Positions 48,601 to 57,141 of a DNA stretch of 64,000 nucleotides are shown piece after piece. The stretch is from assembly GCF_020193575.1 (NCBI RefSeq), contig NZ_JADYVD010000013.1, positions 80,495 to 144,494 of the forward strand, read 5' to 3'. The position numbers and the translations under genes are program-made. This stretch comes from Ensifer sp. IC4062. Its GTDB lineage: Bacteria; Pseudomonadota; Alphaproteobacteria; Rhizobiales; Rhizobiaceae. The notes below the pieces were generated by a model, which was not told the origin of the DNA, ran no database searches, and was given only the letters and a program-made list of their open reading frames with translations. Position 1 is the stretch's first letter. Every line of letters begins with the position of its first letter.

Positions 48601-49800
48601 TTGCCTGTTCGGACAACTGAATTTCCCAAGCGGCCGCCTCGCTTCGGCCCGGCAGAAATTGAAGCGCTGACGGCGGCCCTTTCCAAGAATGAACTCTGGT
48701 ATTGGCAAAAAGAATCGATCGTCGCGAGCACGATGACCAAGTACGCCGAGAAATTCGGCGCACACCGTGCGGTCGCCACCTCGTCCGGAACTGCCAGTCT
48801 TCATGTGGCCATCGCGGCCGCCAGGATGCCGGCTGGTTCCGAGGTGATCACGACACCGATCACCGACATTGGCACCATCAACGCCATCCTTTACCAGAAC
48901 CTGATCCCGGTGTTCGCCGATGTCGATCCCGACACTGCTATGCCCAGGCCTGAACATATCACAGCGGCAATCACCGATCGGACGCGCGGCGTGGTCGCGG
49001 TCCATCTAACGGGTTGCCCAATGGAAATCGAGGACGTCGCAAGCATTTGCTCGCGAGCGGGATTGGCCCTCATAGAGGATTGCGCTCAGGCGCTAGGTGC
49101 CACCTACAGAGGGAAATCCGTCGGGTTGTTCGGGCAGTACGGGTGTTACAGCCTGAATGATCAAAAGCACATCACTTCCGGCGAAGGTGGTTTCGTGCTG
49201 ACTCACACGGATTATGACTATTTTCTCGCCCACAACTACGCCGACAAGTTTTACGACCGCTACGGTCGGAACGTTCGGTTGCAGGCTCTGGCGCCGAACT
49301 ACCGCATGAGCGAACTTGACGGCGCAATGGCCGCGGCCCAGCTGCCTAAGTTGGATGGTATCATACGTAAGCGCAGGGCGCTCGGCGATCGCTTGAACGG
49401 TGAACTGAGTAAGATCCGAGGGATTATTCCGCAACAGAAGCCGCCTGGTGCCGAGTGCAGCTACTTCTTCTACCTTTTCCGTGTCGATCCACGGATCATT
49501 TCGTGCAGCCGCGACGCATTTGTCCGCGGGCTCGCGCGGGAAGGGATTCCGGCTCGGGGCGCCTATGTCCGGGAACCGATTTATCGCAGTCACTACTTCT
49601 TGCAGAAGTCGTTTTTCCCGGGAGTGTGGCCAGCTGAGGTCGTCGCCGGCCGGTCTTATGACTACAAGTCGGTGTCGCTGCCCGGAACGGAAGAAGCTGT
49701 CGCGAGCGGCATAATCCTCGATCTGCACGAGGGTTTCGAGGACAGCGACATCGATGACTATATTGCAGCGATTGATTTGGTCGCGAAAAATAATCGTTGA
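48601..49800 (+). CDS. DegT/DnrJ/EryC1/StrS-type PLP aminotransferase
   Basis: 399 residues. Sugar aminotransferase fold with VATSSGTASLHVAIAAARMP, EVITTPITDIGTINAILYQN, LIEDCAQALGATYRGK, the Schiff-base lysine in YSLNDQKHITSGEGG, and NYRMSELDGAMAAAQLPKLD. TTG 48601 is preferred: GGGGGAG sits 7 bases upstream, and PVRTTEFPKRPPRFG is the usual opening. Earlier in-frame starts exist from 48538. These enzymes usually make amino-sugars for glycans or antibiotics. Within this operon it could make a small molecule or modify a glycan linked to the system; there is no second sugar gene nearby to tell. Confidence 0.85.
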   Translation: MPVRTTEFPKRPPRFGPAEIEALTAALSKNELWYWQKESIVASTMTKYAEKFGAHRAVATSSGTASLHVAIAAARMPAGSEVITTPITDIGTINAILYQNLIPVFADVDPDTAMPRPEHITAAITDRTRGVVAVHLTGCPMEIEDVASICSRAGLALIEDCAQALGATYRGKSVGLFGQYGCYSLNDQKHITSGEGGFVLTHTDYDYFLAHNYADKFYDRYGRNVRLQALAPNYRMSELDGAMAAAQLPKLDGIIRKRRALGDRLNGELSKIRGIIPQQKPPGAECSYFFYLFRVDPRIISCSRDAFVRGLAREGIPARGAYVREPIYRSHYFLQKSFFPGVWPAEVVAGRSYDYKSVSLPGTEEAVASGIILDLHEGFEDSDIDDYIAAIDLVAKNNR

Positions 49801-49818
49801 ACGTGTCTTGGTGAGGGT

Positions 49819-51219
49819 ATGGCGATGGCAAACCGCGCGCTCCTTTTCTCCCTGGTCTGCATGTTTCTGGCGGTCTTTTTGTCGACGAGCCCTGCACAAT
49901 TTGCCGATGGGCGGCGATGCGAGACGCCAGAAGGGATGCCGTTCACTGAGGCAGCGCGTATCAAGCTCGAATGTTCAAGCACGAGGCCCCTGAAGGACGG
50001 TACGAATAAGCGCGAGTTCGTCATCAAGCTTCCGTCCTTGCAGCAAAAGCCTGAGAGAAAGTACCCCTGGCAGGAGATCAACCCCCTCAAGGATCCGTCG
50101 GCTTTTCTAAAATCCCTGTTGGCATATGGCATCAAGGACAATCAGAAGATCGACTGGCGCATCGAGGACGACCAATCAAATGGTTGGTGTCACGCTCCTT
50201 GGTTCCAGGACGCGCGGGAACGCCTTCGCGGCATGACGTCGGAGCGCCGATCACGCGCACGCGAGCTTCATGCATTGCAAGCAGAGTGGCGCGTGAACTG
50301 GGCTGTCGGCATTTACAACGCTGCAGCGTGCCGAAGGCTGGCCGAGGTGTGGCAGGATCCCGCTTTCCCGAAAACCAAGGATTTTGCGTTTCCGGACGGA
50401 GCCTATGCTATCAAGCTGCTCTTCACACAAGCGACGCCATCCGAAGTGCCTTATCTGGCCGGTTCCCTGGAGTGGGATGCCGCCATTGGAGATGCTGGCG
50501 AGGTGGCAACGATGCGGCTGCTGCAGGTTGACGTCGCCGTGAAGGACAGCCGCATCCCTGGGGGCTCCGGCTGGTTTTTCGGCACATTCATTTATGACGC
50601 CGGCATCCCCGGCAACACGCCCTATGAGAGACTGGCGCCTGTCGGCCTGACTTGGGGCGGTGACCCCGCGCTGACCGCATTCCAATACGAGCAAATGGGA
50701 AAAGTCGCGACGGAATCATGGGTCAATCCGCTGGTGGCCGAAAAGTTCTTCCATCTGCCGCGGCATAATCTGGGCCTGTTCGGCCGGCTCAACGGACCGG
50801 TCGACAATCCGAGATCATCGTGCATCGCCTGTCACGGGCAAGCGCTCGATTGGGGACGCGCCATCCCGAAGGGAAGCCTTGCCGCGCGAAGCGCACTTAT
50901 GATGTTGCCTGCAATACCGCAGGACGCTTCGAACGACGGACAGATAGGTCGCTACTTCATGAATCTGGGATCGTCGTCTTCCGTGCAGGGCACGCAGCCG
51001 CTCGACTATTCGCTGCAATTGGCAAAAGGGATCGAGAACTTCCGGGCCTGGGTGAAGGCCGATTACGAAAGCATGGTAGGCAGCACGACCGACGTGCCGA
51101 TGTTTGCCTTTCCGACGGATCCCTTCGAGGTCCAGCCAATCACCCGAAGCGAGCCGTCCATTCGGGCTGCGCAGCCGTCCGTTCGAACCGAACCTGCCGA
51201 AGAAGTTTTCAAACGTTAG
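49819..51219 (+). CDS. Exported c-type-haem-like protein (single CxxCH)
   Basis: 466 residues with a signal peptide (ALLFSLVCMFLAVFLSTSPA). One CxxCH haem-binding motif lies late in the protein (NPRSSCIACHGQALDW). The rest follows a known family of exported cytochrome-c-annotated proteins: SNGWCHAPWF, VNWAVGIYNAAA, PYLAGSLEWDAA, MRLLQVDVAVKDSRIPGGSG, WFFGTFIYDAG, YERLAPVGLTWGGDP, LGLFGRLNGPVDNP. It starts 19 bases after the aminotransferase and has a Shine-Dalgarno-like GTGAGGG. Its role is unknown; it may be an electron-transfer or haem-sensing component acting outside the inner membrane. Confidence 0.78.
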   Translation: MAMANRALLFSLVCMFLAVFLSTSPAQFADGRRCETPEGMPFTEAARIKLECSSTRPLKDGTNKREFVIKLPSLQQKPERKYPWQEINPLKDPSAFLKSLLAYGIKDNQKIDWRIEDDQSNGWCHAPWFQDARERLRGMTSERRSRARELHALQAEWRVNWAVGIYNAAACRRLAEVWQDPAFPKTKDFAFPDGAYAIKLLFTQATPSEVPYLAGSLEWDAAIGDAGEVATMRLLQVDVAVKDSRIPGGSGWFFGTFIYDAGIPGNTPYERLAPVGLTWGGDPALTAFQYEQMGKVATESWVNPLVAEKFFHLPRHNLGLFGRLNGPVDNPRSSCIACHGQALDWGRAIPKGSLAARSALMMLPAIPQDASNDGQIGRYFMNLGSSSSVQGTQPLDYSLQLAKGIENFRAWVKADYESMVGSTTDVPMFAFPTDPFEVQPITRSEPSIRAAQPSVRTEPAEEVFKR

Positions 51220-51228
51220 GAGCGAACC

Positions 51229-51501
51229 ATGAAAGAGACAATTGCAGAATGTGCACTGTGGTTCTCCGTTAGCTCCTTCGTCTTGTATCTGACGACCGCC
51301 GCTGCCCAGATTATTCTGCAGTTCAAAGCACCCGCCAGTCCGGAGCGGGCGGCGGCGCCAAATGTCACAGGCTTCTTCACCGCGCTCAAAGACCTGCTCG
51401 AGGCCCTTTCCAAGGCCAGCCCTACGCTACTGGCACTGATTGCGTCCATCGCCTACCTGGCATTGGCTGGACTTGCCGCGGGCGTGTTCGGGACAGGATG
51501 A
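51229..51501 (+). CDS. Small two-span membrane protein
   Basis: 90 residues with hydrophobic segments at the N-terminus (LWFSVSSFVLYLTTAAAQII) and C-terminus (LLALIASIAYLALAGLAAGV) and a polar middle of about 35 residues. It starts 10 bases after the haem-like gene with TTAGGAGCGAACC as ribosome site, so it belongs to the operon. Small membrane proteins in this position often anchor partners or give immunity; that is inference. Confidence 0.75.
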   Translation: MKETIAECALWFSVSSFVLYLTTAAAQIILQFKAPASPERAAAPNVTGFFTALKDLLEALSKASPTLLALIASIAYLALAGLAAGVFGTG

Positions 51502-51684
51502 CCTTTGTATGTTGGGGACATGGCGGGTCCTCGACGTGATGGTGGCGGCGACGTGAACACAACGGTGTGCTGGATTTGCCGCGTGTCCAATCTGCCGCAC
51601 AGGCGGGGCGTGTTTATCTGCCCGGTGCGTTGAACCCTTGTTGTCAAGCCTGGCGGCGCGAGCCGTCTTTACCGAGAAACCCCG

Positions 51685-52725
51685 ATGCCACTCGTCCCTT
51701 TACCCGCAGCTGCCCCACCCCATCGCCAGCCCGACGATCATGCAATCGTGGTCGGCATCGACCACTACGTGCCGGGGATCCCCAAGCTGCAAGGTGCGGT
51801 GAACGACTGCAACCTGTTTTGCCGTTGGCTCGTCGATCCGAAGTTCGGCGGCCTCAATCCCGCCAATGTCAACTTGGTTGTCTCGACTGGCCAGCATCCA
51901 CCGGAGCCGCTGCGCAGTCAAATCGAAGACATTTTAGTTACGTATTTCGACCGCGCCAACAACAACTGGCCGGGAGGCCGGCGGCTTTATCTGTTCTTCG
52001 CAGGACACGGTTTGTCGCGGCCGCCGCCGAACCAGCGTGAATGCGCTCTCGTCATGGCGGATGCCCGTCCTAACCTCCTTCGCGGGTTGCTCGGTGATGT
52101 CGCGGCAGACAGCATGCGGCTGACTGGCCTGTTCAAGGAAGTGATGCTCGTAATGGACTGTTGCGCCGAGGTATCGGGACCGGCTGAACTCCTTTGTTAC
52201 CTGCCTTCCTATGGAGACGTCACGCTCGCTCGCCGTCCGTTTTTGCACATCCATGCCGCAGCCTGGAACGCGACGACCGCCGAAAGACAGTTGCCAGATC
52301 CGTTCACGCCGGAGACAGTTTCTGCGAGTTGGCAAGGTGTGCTGACCAACGTGTTGTTGCGTGGGCTAACGACCGCGGCCGCCGAAAACGGAGAAATTAC
52401 GTCCAGTTCGCTCAAGCGCTTCATCGAGGCGGCCGTTAGCGGGTGTCGCATCGAATTCGACGACGGCGATCCGTTGGCGCCAACCCCCATGGTTTTTGGT
52501 GTCTCTCAAGGTGTGTCGGTCAATGTCTCACTGCGCAACGGCGCAACGCGGTTTCAAGTGCGCGATGGCGTCGATTTTAGTGTTTTCGTCACAGCACGGC
52601 CCGCGCCGGCCATAGTGAGGCTCAAGCCGGGCCTGTGGTTGTTCGATGGCATCGACGCGACAGGGGTGATCACCGGGTCGCAGGCAGTGCCGGTCCGCGA
52701 GGGAGGGATAAATGTCGTCGTCTGA
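51685..52725 (+). CDS. Caspase-family (C14) protease
   Basis: 346 residues. p20-like caspase fold: HAIVVGIDHYVPGIPKLQGA, VNDCNLFCRWL, the catalytic histidine in LYLFFAGHGLS (His about 108) and the catalytic cysteine in VMLVMDCCAEV (Cys about 160). About 184 bases separate it from the small membrane gene, so it may have an extra promoter. The C-terminal 110 residues form a beta-rich module (VSVNVSLRNGATRFQVRDGV) that resembles the start of the next protein. No signal peptide, so cytoplasmic. It overlaps the next gene by 14 bases. Bacterial caspases act in cell-death and anti-phage systems, usually by cutting a partner protein; the trypsin-nuclease fusion two genes on is an obvious candidate partner. 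Confidence 0.87.
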   Translation: MPLVPLPAAAPPHRQPDDHAIVVGIDHYVPGIPKLQGAVNDCNLFCRWLVDPKFGGLNPANVNLVVSTGQHPPEPLRSQIEDILVTYFDRANNNWPGGRRLYLFFAGHGLSRPPPNQRECALVMADARPNLLRGLLGDVAADSMRLTGLFKEVMLVMDCCAEVSGPAELLCYLPSYGDVTLARRPFLHIHAAAWNATTAERQLPDPFTPETVSASWQGVLTNVLLRGLTTAAAENGEITSSSLKRFIEAAVSGCRIEFDDGDPLAPTPMVFGVSQGVSVNVSLRNGATRFQVRDGVDFSVFVTARPAPAIVRLKPGLWLFDGIDATGVITGSQAVPVREGGINVVV

Positions 52726-54289
52726 AGCCTCTCCGACCCAGAAGCGCGTAACACTCAATATACAGGCGGCCGATGCCTTCACCGAAATCCGGGTACTGGA
52801 CGCGCGCTTCGAACCGGTTGCGCTGACGTTGCCGACAGGGAAAACGGCAAACACCGGCAGCATTACCGTCGATGTCGTGCCGGGCCTATATGAGGTCGGC
52901 TTTGAGTGTGTAGAGGGATGGGAGAACCACCCTGTCATCGCACGATCGGAAGATACCGCCGTCACGGTGAGACAGACGACGACGGCGCACGGCCGGGGAG
53001 CGACGGCGGTGGTGCTGACCGCACCCGGGCCGCAGCCGCGCAACGACGCCACGCTCGTGGTGGCGTTGACCGGGATCGCCCACGATCCGGCCGTGGCCGC
53101 CACGCCCCACATCACTGCAGCACTGATTGCAGCCGACAGTGAGACGCCTGTTGCCGACGACCTGACGCCAGACCATAAGCACAGCTGGCAATTTGCGGTC
53201 GCGCCAGGGTATTGGCGATTACAGCTAAGCGAACCCGACGGGCGCCAGTTCGAAGTGCCCCTGACGATCTGTCCCGAGTACCGTCTGGAAGTGGAGGCGC
53301 CATTGTCTCAGTGCGGGGGCATGAGCATCGACCTTGAGCGGCTGCGGGTGCGAATGCGGCCTATGCACGGACCGGGTATTGTCGACCCGGCGGTGATCCG
53401 ATACGAGGAGGCGGCTCTGGCGGCCTTGAGCGGCGGGCGGGCCTTGTACGGACGGGACTTCGAGCAACTGATCGACGATTTGGCTGAGCAAAAACGGCTA
53501 AACCCGATGCTCGGTATCCTCGCGGCCCACCTTTGTGATCGCGGCGAGGACGATGACCTGCGGTTCCAGGAGCTTTTGCTGGAAAGGCTCACGCAGTTGA
53601 CCGGCGGCGCTGAGGTCGGGCATCCCGATGTCGCAGCGCTGCGGCAGCGCGTCCGGAGGCGCCACGGCTGGTCGCTCGACGAGGAACCGCCGGTCACATT
53701 TCCGCCGCTCCTTGCGGCAAGCTGGGCCGTACTGCTCGACGCTGCGAGGGAGCGCCCGGAACTAATTCCCGCGCATTCGCTCAGCGAACGCATCGCCGCC
53801 CGGCTCTGGTCATCCCGTTTGTGGATTGCATGGACGACTGCACGGCTTGAGCCTTCGGTGACCGAGCACGTGGATCCGGGGCCCCGTTCGGTGGCGGCGC
53901 GGACGGTGAAAACAGGTAAGGAGTTCGGGACGCAGTGCCGGATGATTGCCGACATGCTGGCCCATCAGGAACTGCGCGAATGGTTCCGTCACGCAAGCCG
54001 TCCTTCGCAGGAAGAACTTGAAAGCGTAAACCAGCCGTCCGTGACCCCGGCCGAGGCGGCAGTGGCAAAAGTGCTCCACCCGGTGGCGGACGACGAAGAG
54101 CGGCAGGATCGTCTCGCACGCATTGCGGCAAGCAAGAAAGTGCAGGGCAGCGAGACGCAATCGAGCGCCGCCGACCTGACCTCGTTGGCAAGGACGCTGG
54201 GACTGCCCCCGGCCACGGTCGAGAGGGCGGTCGGCGGTCTTGCCGACAAACTCGAAAGCCAGGCATCGAAATACAACATCGAACTCTGA
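52712..54289 (+). CDS. Companion protein of unknown function between caspase and nuclease-trypsin
   Basis: 525 residues, no recognised family. The N-terminal half is beta-rich with repeated Ig-like patterns (VTLNIQAADAFTEIRVLDAR; GLYEVGFECVEGWENHPVIA; WQFAVAPGYWRLQLSEPDGR). The C-terminal half is alpha-helical (YEEAALAALSGGRALYGRDF, LNPMLGILAAHLCDRGEDDD) and ends in a short helical module (SLARTLGLPPATVERAVGGL). It overlaps the caspase gene and is followed 12 bases later by the nuclease-trypsin gene, so the three are surely co-expressed. Best guess is an adaptor or sensor linking the two hydrolases. Confidence 0.78.
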   Translation: MSSSEASPTQKRVTLNIQAADAFTEIRVLDARFEPVALTLPTGKTANTGSITVDVVPGLYEVGFECVEGWENHPVIARSEDTAVTVRQTTTAHGRGATAVVLTAPGPQPRNDATLVVALTGIAHDPAVAATPHITAALIAADSETPVADDLTPDHKHSWQFAVAPGYWRLQLSEPDGRQFEVPLTICPEYRLEVEAPLSQCGGMSIDLERLRVRMRPMHGPGIVDPAVIRYEEAALAALSGGRALYGRDFEQLIDDLAEQKRLNPMLGILAAHLCDRGEDDDLRFQELLLERLTQLTGGAEVGHPDVAALRQRVRRRHGWSLDEEPPVTFPPLLAASWAVLLDAARERPELIPAHSLSERIAARLWSSRLWIAWTTARLEPSVTEHVDPGPRSVAARTVKTGKEFGTQCRMIADMLAHQELREWFRHASRPSQEELESVNQPSVTPAEAAVAKVLHPVADDEERQDRLARIAASKKVQGSETQSSAADLTSLARTLGLPPATVERAVGGLADKLESQASKYNIEL

Positions 54290-54300
54290 AGGATTGAGCC

Positions 54301-56292
54301 ATGGCACAGCCAGAATTGGTCATTCCCTACGATCCAGGATTTCTTGGGGACGGCTTCCGCGTTCCCATGCCGGCGCTTGGGGACGCTGCACGCGCAAGGG
54401 CGGTGGGGGACGGACAGGTATTCGACTATACGCACTACTCGCTGGTAATGGATCGCGGGCGGCGCACCGCCATGCTGACTGCCAACAATATCGATGCCTC
54501 GCGCAAGGTGCAGATTGGCGGCGGCTTGACCTGGATGATGGATGAGCGGGTGGGAGAGCATCAGCTGGGCCGAGAAACCTACGATCATAACCAGATCGAC
54601 AAGGGCCATCTGGTGCGCCGCGAGGACGTGCTGTGGGGGACCGTCGCGGAGGCGCGGGCTGCGAACAAGGCGACGTATTTTTATAGCAATGCAAGTCCCC
54701 AGCACAAAAACTTCAATCAGGACGAGTGGAAGGCGATCGAGGACTGGGTGCTCGAACGAGCGACGGACTTTTCCTACCGGCTATGTGTGTTCACCGGACC
54801 GGTTTTCACCGATAGCGATCCGACCCTGGCCGACCTGCCGCCGGACCTGCGGGCGGTATCACCGCCGGCGCGGTTGCCTGCAGCCTTCTGGAAGGTCATC
54901 GTGCTGCGCGATGCCGAGGCGGGCGGCGATGACCTTTCCGCGGTCGCCTTTGCGATCAAGCAGAGCGAAGCATGGAACGACATGCATGGACAGCGGCTGC
55001 TCGATCTCAAGCTACATCAAGTGACGATGGCGGCGATTGAAACCTGGACCGGCCTTGATTTTGGGATGCTGAAAGAGGTCGACGAACTGGCGGCGGATTG
55101 GGTGCGCCTCAGGAGTGTCGCCGCGGGGGACGCATGGCCCATAATTGGAGCGGCGAGCGATATCACTTGGTCGGGGAACGAGCGCCGGGCGCGGGGGCAG
55201 AGGGCAGCGCGAGGGATAGCCGGAACGCGCAACGCCGCTGCGGCGCCGCTATCTGTAACATGCTGTGGCCGCAACCCGTTCGATGCCCAGGTTGCGATCG
55301 CCGCGCTGAGCACCGACTTGGTGCGACTGGCCGACAGCGTTGCTGCGACGCCGGTGGCGCGGACGCCGCGCGGTGTCGGCGGGCCGCGCGGCGTGACGAC
55401 CGCAGAAGGCGCCGCAGGCAATACACAGATCGAGGCTCTGGTTGCTGCCGCGCCGGAGGCTCTGCGAGACCGCGTCCTTAGGTTCGCCAGAGCGATCACC
55501 CAAGAGGGCCAGGTGGCCCGCGGTGAACGCCTGCCGGAAAGCGCCGAGGCGAATAAGCGTGTCGTAGGCGGAGGGCTGGTACCGCCGGGCGCCTTCTTGC
55601 ATTGCGTTTGCATCGGCACGCCGGATTGGGCCTGCACGGGCGTGCTCGTCGCGCCGCGGGTCGTCCTGACTGCCGCGCATTGCGGTGGCGCGATCAACCG
55701 CATTATGGCGGGCGGCACCACGGTGCTCCCTTATCTCAGCGCCGACGCTCGGGTCATAGCCGTGCGGAAAGCCGTCGTCCATCCGGACTATCGCGCGCAT
55801 CCGCGCAACGAAAACGACATCACGGTGCTGATCCTGGATGCGCCGGCGCTGACGCCGCCCGCGGTTTTTGCAAAGCCCGAAGAGATAGGCGCCGCGTCGT
55901 CATTTGATATTGTCGGCTTCGGCTACAATGATCCAGTGCGGCCGCTCGGTCTGGGCACGAAGCGCCGGGTGACCGTCGACCTGCCGGCCATCATGGCGCG
56001 AATGCCGGACGAGGACTTGGGGCAACTGCCGGAGATGTTTGGTTTTCACCCGAATTATGAGTTTGTTTCCGGGCGCAAAATGCTAGGGAAGGACAGTTGC
56101 AACGGCGACAGCGGAGGCCCAATATACATCCCGGTGGCCGGGAACTTCAAACTCGCCGGGCTTACTAGCAGAGCAACCCGCGGGGCATCAGTGGGCTGCG
56201 GGGACGGCGGAATCTATGTGCAGCCCGCGCGTTTTCGCGACTGGATCGACGCTACGGTAGCTGCGGCAGGTGTGGAACCGCTCGGAGGCTAG
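54301..56292 (+). CDS. Fusion of NUC1-type endonuclease and trypsin-like protease
   Basis: 663 residues. Residues about 40-260 are a DNA/RNA non-specific endonuclease (EndoG/NucA type) with the active-site motif in the form NQIDKGHLVRRED (D-K-G-H in place of D-R-G-H; His103) and the metal-site region YFYSNASPQHKNFNQDEW. A linker (about 290-430) follows. Residues about 430-655 are a chymotrypsin-fold protease with the full triad: VLTAAHC (His about 458), ENDITVL (Asp about 504), DSCNGDSGGPIYIP (Ser about 603). The protease start resembles an activation junction (KRVVGGGLVPPGAF, like IVGG), so cleavage before VVGG could switch it on, as in trypsinogen. No signal peptide. Ribosome site AAGGATTGAGCC. 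Confidence 0.87.
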   Translation: MAQPELVIPYDPGFLGDGFRVPMPALGDAARARAVGDGQVFDYTHYSLVMDRGRRTAMLTANNIDASRKVQIGGGLTWMMDERVGEHQLGRETYDHNQIDKGHLVRREDVLWGTVAEARAANKATYFYSNASPQHKNFNQDEWKAIEDWVLERATDFSYRLCVFTGPVFTDSDPTLADLPPDLRAVSPPARLPAAFWKVIVLRDAEAGGDDLSAVAFAIKQSEAWNDMHGQRLLDLKLHQVTMAAIETWTGLDFGMLKEVDELAADWVRLRSVAAGDAWPIIGAASDITWSGNERRARGQRAARGIAGTRNAAAAPLSVTCCGRNPFDAQVAIAALSTDLVRLADSVAATPVARTPRGVGGPRGVTTAEGAAGNTQIEALVAAAPEALRDRVLRFARAITQEGQVARGERLPESAEANKRVVGGGLVPPGAFLHCVCIGTPDWACTGVLVAPRVVLTAAHCGGAINRIMAGGTTVLPYLSADARVIAVRKAVVHPDYRAHPRNENDITVLILDAPALTPPAVFAKPEEIGAASSFDIVGFGYNDPVRPLGLGTKRRVTVDLPAIMARMPDEDLGQLPEMFGFHPNYEFVSGRKMLGKDSCNGDSGGPIYIPVAGNFKLAGLTSRATRGASVGCGDGGIYVQPARFRDWIDATVAAAGVEPLGG

Positions 56293-56402
56293 CTCGGTCT
56301 TCGCCCATGCGTCAAACGCGTGATTTTGTTCGGCAAACTTAACGTTTGCGACAGCCGGACCGGTGGCTTGAGGCGTGATCGACTGGCTCCAAGGCCGAGC
56401 AA

Positions 56403-57072
56403 TCACCAACCGCCTCGCGGACTGTCGGTGGCCGTGGTTCGCATTTCAGACGACGCCGAGCTGAGTCGCGGCGCTCGGGCGATCGCTTCCGCCAAGGCGT
56501 CCTTTTTGGTATGGACCTTTTGGGCGTCGGCCGGGTTGTCGCCGAAGATCGGTTCGATCAGGGCCGAAGGAATATCCAATGCCGAGGCGCTGTCGTAGCC
56601 GCGGTTGAGGCCCCTGTCCTGCGTCCCCAACGTGGCCAGGATGGGGCCTGCAGGCGCTTGGCCCAAGCGGTCGATCCCGGATGCCTGTCCTTGTCATAGA
56701 GGTTTAGGTGCCGCGCGCCGATCCGTTGAAGGCGTTGAAATGCAGCTCGACAACAAAAGATGCCCTCCAGGCAGCAACCTGCTGGTACGCACCGCTGATT
56801 CCGATGCCGTTGCGATGGAACACCTTGGCGGGAACGCCAAGCGCCGTGCAGGCGGTCTTGATCTTCGAAGCAAATCTCCTGTTCCAGGGGATAGCGTACC
56901 CCGCGTGTGCCAGCGCCTTCAAACAAGAGCCCAAACAGCCGTCCCAATCTTCGGGTTGTTTCGTGGAGATTGGCATGTTTAACCCCGCGCGGAACGCGAC
57001 ATGCGATGGGGCTCGCAGTATCTGAAGCGACAACCACATATTCGTCCTGGATCGCTCGAGCCGTATTGCCAA
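56403..57072 (-). pseudogene. N-acetylmuramoyl-L-alanine amidase (amidase_3 type) with frameshifts
   Basis: Reading three frames in turn from about 57072: LKALAHAGYAIPWNRRFASK, ACTALGVPAKVFHRNGIGIS, FVVELHFNAFNGSARGT, frame change, LNLYDKDRHPGSTAWAKRLQ, frame change, ILATLGTQDRGLNRGYDSAS, ALDIPSALIEPIFGDNPADA. The metal-binding His in ELHFNAF and Glu in LIEPIF are recognisable. At least two frame breaks make it a pseudogene, or an error-prone stretch. It lies tail-to-tail with the nuclease-trypsin gene. Confidence 0.72.
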
Positions 57073-57141
57073 ACGCAGTTGAACTCAGTGCGATCCGCGT
57101 TCTAATACGACGTGCGCAACTCCGAACAGCCGGCGGAGTCG

